Shown in pieces: positions 1 to 7,791 of a stretch of DNA of 44,725 bases; position 1 is the stretch's first letter, and every line of letters begins with the position of its first letter. Source of the stretch: CAYVXE01 sp964455375 (GTDB taxonomy: Bacteria > Zhuqueibacterota > Zhuqueibacteria > Oceanimicrobiales > Oceanimicrobiaceae). Position numbers and translations under genes: made by a program. Location of the stretch: NCBI GenBank assembly GCA_964455375.1, contig CAYVXE010000027.1, positions 1 to 44,725 of the forward strand, in the 5' to 3' direction. Below the pieces are notes generated by a model. It saw only the letters and a program-made list of their open reading frames with translations, searched no databases and was not told the origin of the DNA.

Positions 1-433
1 TAGCACAAGGTCTCCTTGTTCTGAATCACGATCCTTGCGCTCCTGGTATTTCACGTATTTGCGAATCTTCTCTTCGTCTAAACCCACGGTGCTGACACAA
101 TAACCACGGCTCCAAAGATGGCGACCCCAGTAACGCCTGGCCAAGCTGCCCATAGCGAGAGAAAAGACGAAGAGATACTTTGCCCTTCAAAAAACCCATA
201 AAAGACGATGCCGAAAACTTGGGCGGTATCGACAATACCATGTGAGTATGATCCGCTTGAACATTCAACTCAAGCACCTCAACAAGATCCTTCTGACGAC
301 ACAAACTATAAATCTGTTGACGCGTGTACTCACGAATATCCTCCCGGAAGATCCTGAAGCGATATTTCGGGCAAAACTCAATATGATACTTGCATTCAAA
401 TATCGTGTGACTTAACTCTCTTAATCTACTCAT
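1..433 (-). pseudogene. tnpA: IS200-type Y1 transposase TnpA, frameshifted
   Basis: Single-strand HUH transposase of the IS200 group. From the ATG at 431-433 the frame reads typical family sequence: the N-terminal strand with CPKYR at residues 21-25 and the HUH-type His pair (ADHTHM, His62 and His64), followed by IPPK. At about 139-142 the frame is lost. The continuation lies one base over, from 141 to 1: it reads RRYWG, then RGYCVSTVG, then RKYVKYQE, which carries the YxxxQ catalytic tyrosine (codon about 55-57). Joined, the two parts give about 144 residues, close to the usual length, so only the last few residues are missing at the window edge. A single extra base explains the break; a sequencing error is possible. 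Without repair the product lacks its catalytic tyrosine. Confidence 0.85.
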
Positions 434-435
434 TT

Positions 436-477
436 ATGTACCCTCCCTTCTTTTACGCACCTTTCAGGGAGGTACAT
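436..477 (-). promoter_or_regulatory. Subterminal palindrome covering the tnpA ribosome binding site
   Basis: The arms at 436-448 and 466-477 (ATGTACCCTCCCT and AGGGAGGTACAT, one bulged base) form a stem with a loop of about 17 nt. On the transcribed strand the 3' arm contains GGGAGGG, placed about 9 nt before the tnpA ATG, so the stem would bury the Shine-Dalgarno sequence. IS200 elements are known to limit transposase translation this way, and such palindromes are also what TnpA binds at element ends. Both roles are inferred. Confidence 0.65.
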
Positions 478-500
478 TTTAAATAACTACGAACAACTAA

Positions 501-728
501 GCAAACGGTCGAACCATATTCAAAGCTACCAACAAACAGGAAAGTCGCACAGGCAGTCTATTTCAGAAAAACTTCAAAAGAATTTTGATTGATGACGACC
601 GGCATTTGTCTCATATCATCGTGATTGACCAAAAATATGATCTTATTCACAAAAGGAGACATTCTCCATCCGGCGGCTACCAGGAGAGAAATGATAGGGC
701 GAAAAAGGCGGTTTCAACCAATTCCTGA
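501..728 (+). pseudogene. Remnant of a REP-associated (RAYT-type) Y1 transposase
   Basis: The frame is open from 501 to the TGA at 726-728 but has no start codon. The translation of about 519-600 reads IFKATNKQ, SRTGSLFQKNFKR and ILIDDD in succession. This matches the central part of RAYT/TnpA_REP proteins, where an RxGSLFQxxFKR block is followed by a short acidic D-D-E-Y-like stretch. Downstream, the expected YIHxNPxxHG block is not recognisable, and the HUH part that should lie upstream is missing. The remnant starts close to the left end of the IS200 element, which may have inserted into or beside it. I see no other gene in 480-785. Confidence 0.6.
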
Positions 729-784
729 TAAATCTTACTCATTTGATTTTATTTTATCGGGTAAGAAAAGAAATCTGTAGCAGA

Positions 785-2185
785 TCAACGGGGCATTGCC
801 AAAAATTGGCGGCTTTTTTCCATATCCCCAAGTTTATAGTATAAACCAGCCAAACGTTTTCTCAGTTTTTCGTTACCAGGCAACATTTTTTCAAGATCGG
901 TATAAACCTGCACCGCACCGGTTAAATCACCTGTTTTAATAAACAACCAACCGAGTTTGTCTCGCATGATTAAATCGTCCGGGTACAGTTGGCACATTTT
1001 TTTGAGACATACCAACCCGGCTTTAAATTCGCGAAGAGCAATGAAACAATCGGCTAAGTAGGTTAAAACTTCCTTGTTTTCGGGTTGCTGTTGACTTGCT
1101 CTGTTTAAACAAATCTTTGCTGATTCAAAATCAGAGTCGGCGAAATAAAGCTTTCCTAAATTTAAATACAAAAAGAACGGATGTACTGAAGTCTCTGCAG
1201 AAATGTCATTGTAACATGTTTTTTTCATTTCCATCAATTGACGCACTTGCTCAAGACAAGCGATTTGTTGCCGCCGGTCTCCCAATTCCCCATAGAGTTT
1301 ATACAAAAGTAAATAAGCCAGATTCTGGTGCGGATTTTGCTCGATCGATTGATACGCGTAATCGATAGCTTTTGAATAGTCCTGCAGATGAAAATACACA
1401 TCAGCATAATTATTATAAACGGAGCATCGAAGATCGTCCGGCAAGTCACTTTTAATTAATGCACGCTGCAGATGAGGCAGGGATTCCTCATACCAACCGG
1501 TAAGAATAAGGTTCTGTGCATACGTATAATGGCAATACGCATTCTCAGGATCTTCAGCTAATTGTAATTTCAGTAACGCAGCATTTCGGGCATATTTTTT
1601 TTGCATTTCCAGGGTACTTTTCGCATATCCCAAATGTTTTATCTTGATGGATGAAAAAAGCTCTTTACCATCAACCTGGGCAAAAAACGGCGAAACCTGT
1701 TCATGAATTCTCCCGGAAAAACATACCCCGGGAGCGTTGCGGAACAAACGGTGTCCTCGGGTTATCTGCACGGTTTTACCGTCCGGTTGCACATTTTCAA
1801 TTAAGAGGTTAACATAAAGACAATCTTTCCTACGAATAATCCTTTGCAGTTCTGGCACACTACCCGGCAGAAGGCGCTCATCGGCATCGAGATACAAAAC
1901 CCACCTGCCATGTGCATGGCGCAGACCCTCGTTTCTGGCAGCAGCAAAATTATTATCCCATGGATAAACAACGATTCTTGCAGCAAAATTCTTTGCGATT
2001 TCAATGGACTCATCTGTGCTGCCGGTATCGACAATGATGATCTCATCCACGATGGTGGCAACGCTTTCAAGACATGCTTTCAGGTAGGTCTCTTCATTAC
2101 GAACAATCATACAAAGAGACAGCGCCGGCGGTTGACTTGGGTTGTTTTTAAAATTTTTTGATTTCTTACCTCTTCTTGCACTCAT
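785..2185 (-). CDS. Family 2 glycosyltransferase with TPR tail
   Basis: Cytoplasmic glycosyltransferase, 466 aa. The GT-A (GT2) domain occupies about residues 20-200: the first strand SLCMIVRNEE (23-32), DTGSTD (53-58) for nucleotide binding, and the DAD metal-binding motif (100-102). The rest, about 205-460, is a series of TPR-like helical repeats, an arrangement known from protein glycosyltransferases that hold a polypeptide acceptor. The start ATG overlaps the stop of the upstream glycosyltransferase gene, so the two are translationally coupled. Lying at the end of the flgF-flgL run, it probably glycosylates flagellin or another exported filament protein; the sugar and acceptor are not visible from sequence. 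The stop is followed by transposon debris, so this is the last gene of the flagellar block. Confidence 0.85.
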   Translation of the reverse strand: MSARRGKKSKNFKNNPSQPPALSLCMIVRNEETYLKACLESVATIVDEIIIVDTGSTDESIEIAKNFAARIVVYPWDNNFAAARNEGLRHAHGRWVLYLDADERLLPGSVPELQRIIRRKDCLYVNLLIENVQPDGKTVQITRGHRLFRNAPGVCFSGRIHEQVSPFFAQVDGKELFSSIKIKHLGYAKSTLEMQKKYARNAALLKLQLAEDPENAYCHYTYAQNLILTGWYEESLPHLQRALIKSDLPDDLRCSVYNNYADVYFHLQDYSKAIDYAYQSIEQNPHQNLAYLLLYKLYGELGDRRQQIACLEQVRQLMEMKKTCYNDISAETSVHPFFLYLNLGKLYFADSDFESAKICLNRASQQQPENKEVLTYLADCFIALREFKAGLVCLKKMCQLYPDDLIMRDKLGWLFIKTGDLTGAVQVYTDLEKMLPGNEKLRKRLAGLYYKLGDMEKSRQFLAMPR

Positions 2186-3501
2186 TGCATTTGGTATGAA
2201 TCAGGTTCAAATTGCTTTAATATTCTCATATAAGTTTTGCATAAACTTTCGAAATCTTTCCACAAAACCGGATTAGCCGGCGTAACTGCAGGACTCTCTT
2301 TGGCCAGTTTAAACGCCTTCTCGAAGTAAAATACAGATTTACGCCACTCTCGCTTCTGAGCAAATAAATATCCGATGTCTGCAAAAGCAATCCAAAAGGT
2401 CGGATGTGATGCGACTGATTTTAAGAAAGCGTCAAGAGCCAGCTCTGCTTTACCCTCTTTACGGTAGATTTTCCCTAAAAGATGATACACCTGAAACAGA
2501 TACGCGTTTGCGGAAAAATCATAAAATTTTACAGTATCAGCCCGATTTAACTGTTCATGCTTTGACAGAAACTCAAGAAAAGTCTTCTTCGATAATTCCA
2601 TCTTCTCTTCCCGGTAAAAGCTCACTGCACTAAAAAACAACGGCATGATATACATTGCGTCACAGGTCTGCGCTCTGCTGCAAATCCGCTGTACCTCTGA
2701 ATCGTTTTGTTCCTCAAGAGCAACAGCCGCAAGATTATTTAACGCCATCAGATAAAAGATCTTATTTTCCCCAATTCCTTGATCAAAACGCCGGCACACA
2801 CGCTCAGCATATTTTTTAGCTGACGCATATTCTTTATTATACAAATAGTGTTGGGATAAATAAAAATTCATCTTCGCATCCTGCGGGTTTTCAGAGAGTT
2901 TTTCCAAAAGAATCCGGGCATTTCTGTCACGTTTTTCTGCTAAGAATTCCTCGTCCAAATTGTAACCGTGATGCAGCAATTTGATATTTGAGAGCTTGTA
3001 TTTACCCTGCAACCGTAGATTTTCGTGAATCGGATTTTCGTAAATTAATTCCTGCCGGTTTCGGAACAATCGGGGTAAAAAATGGATGACAGGCTGATTA
3101 TCGCCAAAGACCGAAGATGATTTGTTGTGAATGGCAACAAAAAAAATATCAACTTCCTGCTGTTGTAAAAGTTTCCTTATATCCGCCTGGGCTTCACGCA
3201 ACAGCTCTTCGTCCGCATCAATTTGTAAAATCCATGCTCCCGACGCCTTGCTCCTGGCAAAATTTCTGGCAGCGGCAAAATCATTGCACCATCTAAAGTG
3301 ATGAATCTCTGCATTAAATTGCCTGGCAATTGTTAGGGTTTTATCGGTAGAGCCGGTATCCACAACCACAATTTCATCTGCGATACTCTGCACACTGCTC
3401 AAACAGTTTGCCAGATGCTTTTCTTCATTCTTGACGATCATGCAAACAGAAAGCCGATTTCCACCGGGAGATGGCTTCTTTTTTTTATTTGCACAATTCA
3501 T
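2182..3501 (-). CDS. Family 2 glycosyltransferase with TPR tail, second copy
   Basis: Paralogue of the next gene down, with the same design: a GT2 domain with RLSVCMIVKNEE near residues 16-27, DTGSTD (48-53) and DAD (95-97), then TPR-like repeats to the C-terminus. The start is uncertain. I chose the ATG ending at 3501 because GAGGGG lies about 12 nt upstream and the N-terminus then matches its paralogue in length. An ATG ending at 3525 and a TTG ending at 3576 are alternatives. The two enzymes may add successive sugars or act on different acceptors. The link to flagellin rests on position, directly after flgL and a TPR gene. There is no membrane segment, so it should act on the protein before export. 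Confidence 0.82.
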   Translation of the reverse strand: MNCANKKKKPSPGGNRLSVCMIVKNEEKHLANCLSSVQSIADEIVVVDTGSTDKTLTIARQFNAEIHHFRWCNDFAAARNFARSKASGAWILQIDADEELLREAQADIRKLLQQQEVDIFFVAIHNKSSSVFGDNQPVIHFLPRLFRNRQELIYENPIHENLRLQGKYKLSNIKLLHHGYNLDEEFLAEKRDRNARILLEKLSENPQDAKMNFYLSQHYLYNKEYASAKKYAERVCRRFDQGIGENKIFYLMALNNLAAVALEEQNDSEVQRICSRAQTCDAMYIMPLFFSAVSFYREEKMELSKKTFLEFLSKHEQLNRADTVKFYDFSANAYLFQVYHLLGKIYRKEGKAELALDAFLKSVASHPTFWIAFADIGYLFAQKREWRKSVFYFEKAFKLAKESPAVTPANPVLWKDFESLCKTYMRILKQFEPDSYQMQ

Positions 3502-3613
3502 CGATTTTTTTAGCCCCTCTTTCATAAAAATTTTCTGAAACAAAAATTGCCGACAATCAACAGGAATTATCAGCAATTCTTTTACATCTCTATTTTTATA
3601 CCTAAGCGGCGGC

Positions 3614-4174
3614 TTACTTTGCTGAAAACAAGGCGTTTAGCAGATGCAGGGCCCTATGGTTGTCCGGTTCAACCTCCAGGACCTTTTCCAATAAATATTT
3701 TGTGGATTCGTTATCCCCAATATCTGCATAAAGTTCCGCAACTGCCAACAATGTTTCCACATCGGTGGGGTGAAACCTAAGAATATCCTGATAAAGTTGG
3801 ACGCCCTTCGTGAATTCTTCCACCTCCACATACACCTGGGCTAAATTTCGCTGTGCATCAATAAAGTCAGGTTCTTCTTCAAGCGCCTTCTCAAATGCTT
3901 TTTTGGCCGAAACCATATCACCCAGATAGGCTGAGACAATGCCGAAATTGTTTAAAATCTGGGCATTAGCATCACCCACCTTTAAAGCTTTTTCAAAAAG
4001 ATCTTTTGCACTCTTATAATCTTCTTCATATTGACAAACAATACCAAGCCCATAGAGGGCTTCTAAATTATTACCATCGGTTGCAAGAGTTTTTTTGTAA
4101 CTCCGTTTGGCATTCAGTAAATCACCATTTTGCAACAGGATACTGCCTTCAAGAAACTGAACCTCCGTGTTCAT
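3614..4174 (-). CDS. TPR-repeat protein of the flgL-glycosyltransferase junction
   Basis: Soluble 186-aa protein made almost wholly of tetratricopeptide repeats. I count about five 34-residue units with the usual small/aromatic spacing, for example A-LYGLG-YEE-Y-AK--FEKAL and A--NLAQVY--V-EF----LY. No signal peptide and no catalytic domain. It sits 18 bp after flgL and 112 bp before the first glycosyltransferase, whose C-terminal half is also TPR. A role as scaffold or acceptor-presenting partner for flagellin glycosylation, or as a chaperone for an exported protein, is plausible but unproven. A GGAG lies upstream of the ATG. Confidence 0.75.
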   Translation of the reverse strand: MNTEVQFLEGSILLQNGDLLNAKRSYKKTLATDGNNLEALYGLGIVCQYEEDYKSAKDLFEKALKVGDANAQILNNFGIVSAYLGDMVSAKKAFEKALEEEPDFIDAQRNLAQVYVEVEEFTKGVQLYQDILRFHPTDVETLLAVAELYADIGDNESTKYLLEKVLEVEPDNHRALHLLNALFSAK

Positions 4175-4192
4175 ATTTATTCCACTCCGTTA

Positions 4193-5083
4193 TTATTGGA
4201 CAAAATCCACTAAACTTCTTTGCAGGGTTTGGCTCATTGTTCTTAAACCAGATTCTATAGCAACTTGCAGAATTTGACTGTTAATAATTGCTTCAGGCAT
4301 ATTCGTATCCTGAAGTTTAGATATTTTATCGGCCAGGTTAATATTTTCATTATTAATCATTTGTTCAGTCAGTGACATCCGGTTTTGCAAAGCACCAAGA
4401 GATGACGTATTATTAATAATTTGCTTGCCGGCCAAATCTAATGTGTCAATCGTTGCCCGAATCGCTTCCGTATCGTTATTCTCCAAACCCTGTTTCAACT
4501 TGATCAGTTCGGAAAAAATATCCACACCACCGGCAGGAGCGAAAAGTTCACTTCCGGTTTTGTTGTAATCCACCATCGTATCCGCACCGATTTTCCCCTG
4601 AATTTTCGCATTATTACCGTTATACGTGACCGTATCACCTGAACGCGTAATAGCTTCAGTTGAGGTTTTGTTGCCGGCAAAAATATACTTATTCCCATAT
4701 TTGCTATTGGCTAAATTTACCACGGAATTAATAAGCTCATCTACTGACTTTGCAAGTCCCGCCCTCGCAGTGCTATCGAGCGTTTCAGAAGTGCCCTGAA
4801 TAGCCATGTCCCTGGCATCCTGCAAGCGGTCGGTTATGGCATCCAGAGCTGACATAGAATTTGTCATGAAACCGGATATTTGTGAAATGTTACGTAAATA
4901 CTGTTCATTCCGGCCCACCAAAACATTGTATTGTTGAACCTGGACAATACCGGAAGGATCATCTGACGGACGACGCAACTTTCGGGTCGTGGCAATATCC
5001 AGTTGCAGATCAGCAGCAAGTTTTCTGTTCCTTCCAACCACCGACAATAAATTGTTCGCTATCATTTTACTTGTTATTCGCAT
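4193..5083 (-). CDS. flgL: Flagellar hook-filament junction protein FlgL (HAP3)
   Basis: Secreted structural protein joining hook and filament, 296 aa, close to the common family length. The N-terminal D0/D1 helices have the flagellin-like pattern MRITSKMIANNLL and RRPSDDPSG (about 37-45), with a run of heptads. The C-terminal D0 helix, with NSQILQVAIESGLRTMSQTLQRSL, closes the coiled coil (given here in two overlapping parts, NSQILQVAIESG and LRTMSQTLQRSL). There is no cleaved signal peptide, as expected for export by the flagellar type III path. It starts 21 bp after flgK, and the pair follows flgN, the presumed chaperone. An AGG lies 8-10 nt before the ATG. Confidence 0.95.
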   Translation of the reverse strand: MRITSKMIANNLLSVVGRNRKLAADLQLDIATTRKLRRPSDDPSGIVQVQQYNVLVGRNEQYLRNISQISGFMTNSMSALDAITDRLQDARDMAIQGTSETLDSTARAGLAKSVDELINSVVNLANSKYGNKYIFAGNKTSTEAITRSGDTVTYNGNNAKIQGKIGADTMVDYNKTGSELFAPAGGVDIFSELIKLKQGLENNDTEAIRATIDTLDLAGKQIINNTSSLGALQNRMSLTEQMINNENINLADKISKLQDTNMPEAIINSQILQVAIESGLRTMSQTLQRSLVDFVQ

Positions 5084-5104
5084 AGCATCGACCTACTTTC
5101 GTAA

Positions 5105-6484
5105 CTAAATCATATTTATGATGGTATTGGTCATCTCATCCACAGTTGTAAGGACTTTTGCAGCGGCATTAAACGCCTGTTGTGCTTCAATCAGGTTGGT
5201 CATTTCTTCATCCAGAGAAACACCTGACACTGCATTTCTGTTATACTCCAATTTCTCAACGGTTAAGCTGTAACTTTGTGCAAGGAAGTCGGATTCCTGT
5301 GCCTGGCTACCAACATTCGAAATGAGTGAATTATAAAAATCAAAAAATGTTTCCTGATTATTATTCATGACTTTACTGTCTTGCAAATTGACAATTGCCT
5401 GAGCGACAGCATTATTCCCGGGTTCTCCCGACGCATCCGCGGTAGCAATAAGAGAGGGATCATTCATAATAGCTTTATCCACAGCAAAATCATGTGCCCC
5501 GGTAATTCCGGTCGTAAAGAAATTTTTCCCGGTTAATCCGTCTACATTGTAACCGGTGGTATGAATAGAATTGATTTGTTCAGCGAGACCCACGGCAAAC
5601 TGATCTAATTTATTCAGGTAACTTTCTACATTAACATCTCTGATATCCAGAAGGCCCTTGATGCGGCCGCTGCTGATATTCGCGATGCGGCCGTCGTTAA
5701 CAAATGCAACCAACGGTCCGGCAGCACTTGATGAATTTACGTCTAATTTCAGATCCACTGAACTCGACCCCGTCACCAGAAATCTGCCGGCTACGGAGAC
5801 GTTCAGGGCACCATCTCTTGTGTCGAATGTTTGCACATCAACCAGTTCCCCCAGTTTGTCCACAAGCTTGTCACGTTGATCCCTTAATGTAGGGTCTTGT
5901 TGATTACCGATTTCAGTAGAAACGATTTTCTTGTTCAACTCAGCAATGGACGCAGTAATTTGGTTGACCTCCTTCACCCGTTGTTCCAATTCCGTATTCA
6001 GCGATTCCTGATAATTCGACAATTGCCCATTGATACGCTGAAAACCATTTGCAAGAGTAACGGCTTTTTCTTTTACAACGGATCGAACCGCAGTACTTTC
6101 CGGATCATTGGCTAAATCCTGAAACGAGTTGAAAAAATCTTCCACCAATCTGTTTAATCCAAAGTCTGAAGGCTCGTTGAAAATTTCTTCCACAAAATGC
6201 AGACCTTCGCTCTTAAATTCATTCATTTTGAAAGAAGGTCGTTCATTATTCAACTGTCTGTCAATAAACTTATCCCGAATACGTTCCAGGTTTTCAACTT
6301 TCACACCAGAGCCAAGCAAACCGGCTACAGTCAAAACCGAACGTGTGGCTGTTAAGTTCACACGTTGTCTCGAATAGCCTTCTGTATTAACGTTAGCAAT
6401 ATTATTACTTGCCGTATTCATGGCACTTTGATGTGCGCTTAAAGCACGCCTAGCAATATCCAAAATTCTGATTAGATCAGACAT
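5105..6484 (-). CDS. flgK: Flagellar hook-associated protein FlgK (HAP1)
   Basis: First hook-filament junction protein, exported through the growing flagellum. It is 459 aa, at the short end for the family, so the variable central domain is small. The N-terminus (SDLIRILDIARRALSAHQ) contains the rod/hook signature NTASNNIANVNTEGYSRQRV at about 23-42. The C-terminus has the matching helix with SLDEEMTNLIEAQQAFNAAA, and the protein ends in TVDEMTNTIINMI. It lies 9 bp after flgN and 21 bp before flgL, so the chaperone and both clients are co-transcribed. Confidence 0.95.
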   Translation of the reverse strand: MSDLIRILDIARRALSAHQSAMNTASNNIANVNTEGYSRQRVNLTATRSVLTVAGLLGSGVKVENLERIRDKFIDRQLNNERPSFKMNEFKSEGLHFVEEIFNEPSDFGLNRLVEDFFNSFQDLANDPESTAVRSVVKEKAVTLANGFQRINGQLSNYQESLNTELEQRVKEVNQITASIAELNKKIVSTEIGNQQDPTLRDQRDKLVDKLGELVDVQTFDTRDGALNVSVAGRFLVTGSSSVDLKLDVNSSSAAGPLVAFVNDGRIANISSGRIKGLLDIRDVNVESYLNKLDQFAVGLAEQINSIHTTGYNVDGLTGKNFFTTGITGAHDFAVDKAIMNDPSLIATADASGEPGNNAVAQAIVNLQDSKVMNNNQETFFDFYNSLISNVGSQAQESDFLAQSYSLTVEKLEYNRNAVSGVSLDEEMTNLIEAQQAFNAAAKVLTTVDEMTNTIINMI

Positions 6485-6493
6485 AATTTTTAC

Positions 6494-6994
6494 CTAAATA
6501 CAATGATTGATCAATTTGCTTTTTTGCAACTTTTTATCGAGTTTCCCATTTGCCTGATAGAATTTTTTTTTCTCCTCGCCATTCAGTAACAGTTCCATGC
6601 TCTTCTCAATAAACTTTAATGAATAATCCAGCAGGAACTGATTATTTTCATTTAAATTTTGAACTTTACCCACAAGTGATTTCAGCAATTCACGTTGTTC
6701 CTGGAGTCGCAGGGCATATTTAGCCTCGACTTTTTCAATAATCTCGGTTAATTTCGGGTTTACAGTTTCCAGGGAAAGTTTCTCTGCCAATTCCCTGGCC
6801 CGTTCCTGTCGTTCCGCCTCTAAAGATTTGGTTTGACCGGCTATTTTGTTCTCTACCTGAACACTCTTATTTAATCGGTCGATTTCTCCTTCAACTATAG
6901 CTCTTTGTTTTTGATGTAATGTTTTCAGCAATTCATTAAAGGCGTCTATCTCCTGTGCAATGATCGCAATCAGTTCTTCTATGATATGTTCCAT
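6494..6994 (-). CDS. flgN: FlgN-family export chaperone for FlgK and FlgL
   Basis: Helical 166-aa protein with an acidic N-terminus (MEHIIEELIAIIAQEID) and long heptad-rich coiled-coil stretches. This is the pattern of FlgN/FliT-like chaperones, which keep hook-associated proteins unfolded and deliver them to the export gate. Sequence conservation in this family is low, and the assignment leans on size, the helical pattern and location: 2 bp after flgJ and immediately before flgK. Cytoplasmic, without signal or membrane segments. Confidence 0.8.
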   Translation of the reverse strand: MEHIIEELIAIIAQEIDAFNELLKTLHQKQRAIVEGEIDRLNKSVQVENKIAGQTKSLEAERQERARELAEKLSLETVNPKLTEIIEKVEAKYALRLQEQRELLKSLVGKVQNLNENNQFLLDYSLKFIEKSMELLLNGEEKKKFYQANGKLDKKLQKSKLINHCI

Positions 6995-6996
6995 GT

Positions 6997-7773
6997 TTAT
7001 AATGACTCATAATAAGTGAGTACTTTCTTCACGTAATTTTGTGTTTCTTTGTAGGGCGGAACATCTCCATATTTTTCAACAGCTCCGGGGCCGGCATTGT
7101 AAGCTCCCAATGCCATTTCTACATTATTATCAAATCTATCCAGCATTTTCTTTAAATATTTTGACCCGGCAAATACATTTTCAACGGGATCGTGGCGATT
7201 GCGAACACCAAGCTCCTTCGCTGTCTCCGGCATTAGCTGCATTAAACCGACTGCGCCTTTTCCGGAAACCAGGTGCGGATTAAAATCAGATTCTACTTTA
7301 ATCACCGCCTCAATTAATTTGGGGTCCAGCTCAAACTTCTTAGCAGCCTGTTCAATAATTGAATGGTCCCAATATTTTCCAATAAAATTATTTGTAATCT
7401 GCCTGATCGGGTTTAACCGGTAATCTACGAGTGTCAACCCGGTTTTTGTCGATTGGTCTGTACCTGACGTCTGAAAACTCTTAACTATAATATCGGACAA
7501 ATGGAAACCGCCCTTGCCCGCCACCTCTTTTGCCAGGGCATTGTCAAACATACTCTGATACATACTGCCGGAAAAGCCGTCACCGAAAAGCCCGGATTTC
7601 GGCATACTTTTACGCACATTCTGTAATAATTGGGCAATGAAAATCGCTTCAAAGTTCTGTGCCGCTTTTTTCAGTTTATCCGGCTTGGGAGCAACTTTCC
7701 TCCTGCCAACAAAAGATTTCTCAGCCGGTTGGAACCTGGTCAATTTATTTGCACCGAATAAGTTGGTGCTCAT
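6997..7773 (-). CDS. flgJ: FlgJ rod cap fused to an Slt-type lytic transglycosylase
   Basis: Two-domain periplasmic rod-assembly protein, 258 aa from the chosen start. Residues about 34-100 form the rod-binding domain (FEAIFIAQLLQNVRKSMPKS, then GGFHLSDI). Residues about 132-258 form a goose-lysozyme/Slt-like domain: Glu161 in VIKVESDFNP is the expected catalytic acid, GAVGLMQLMPETA (173-185) is the family signature, and ALGAYNAGPGAV and NYV follow. In enterobacteria the C-terminal half is instead a glucosaminidase. The enzyme opens peptidoglycan for the rod. I start at the ATG ending 7773 because GGGGGA lies 7 nt upstream; an ATG six codons earlier abuts the flgI stop without its own Shine-Dalgarno. 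Confidence 0.92.
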   Translation of the reverse strand: MSTNLFGANKLTRFQPAEKSFVGRRKVAPKPDKLKKAAQNFEAIFIAQLLQNVRKSMPKSGLFGDGFSGSMYQSMFDNALAKEVAGKGGFHLSDIIVKSFQTSGTDQSTKTGLTLVDYRLNPIRQITNNFIGKYWDHSIIEQAAKKFELDPKLIEAVIKVESDFNPHLVSGKGAVGLMQLMPETAKELGVRNRHDPVENVFAGSKYLKKMLDRFDNNVEMALGAYNAGPGAVEKYGDVPPYKETQNYVKKVLTYYESL

Positions 7774-7791
7774 GTCATTTCCCCCGTGCAT

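Larger units (their letters stand above)
1..480 (-). mobile_element. IS200-type insertion sequence, left end and body, cut by window edge
   Basis: The segment holds an IS200/IS605-group tnpA gene and, just upstream of its start codon, an imperfect palindrome of the kind these elements carry near their ends instead of inverted terminal repeats. No tnpB is seen. The element's far end lies beyond position 1, and the exact left boundary near 477-500 cannot be fixed without an empty site. Its transposase is frameshifted, so this copy is probably dead unless moved in trans. Confidence 0.7.

Noticed and set aside
756..763. CCCGATAA-like box as a sigma-28 promoter
   Set aside because: No TAAA-type -35 element lies at the right distance, and the site would read from the end of the glycosyltransferase gene into transposon debris.
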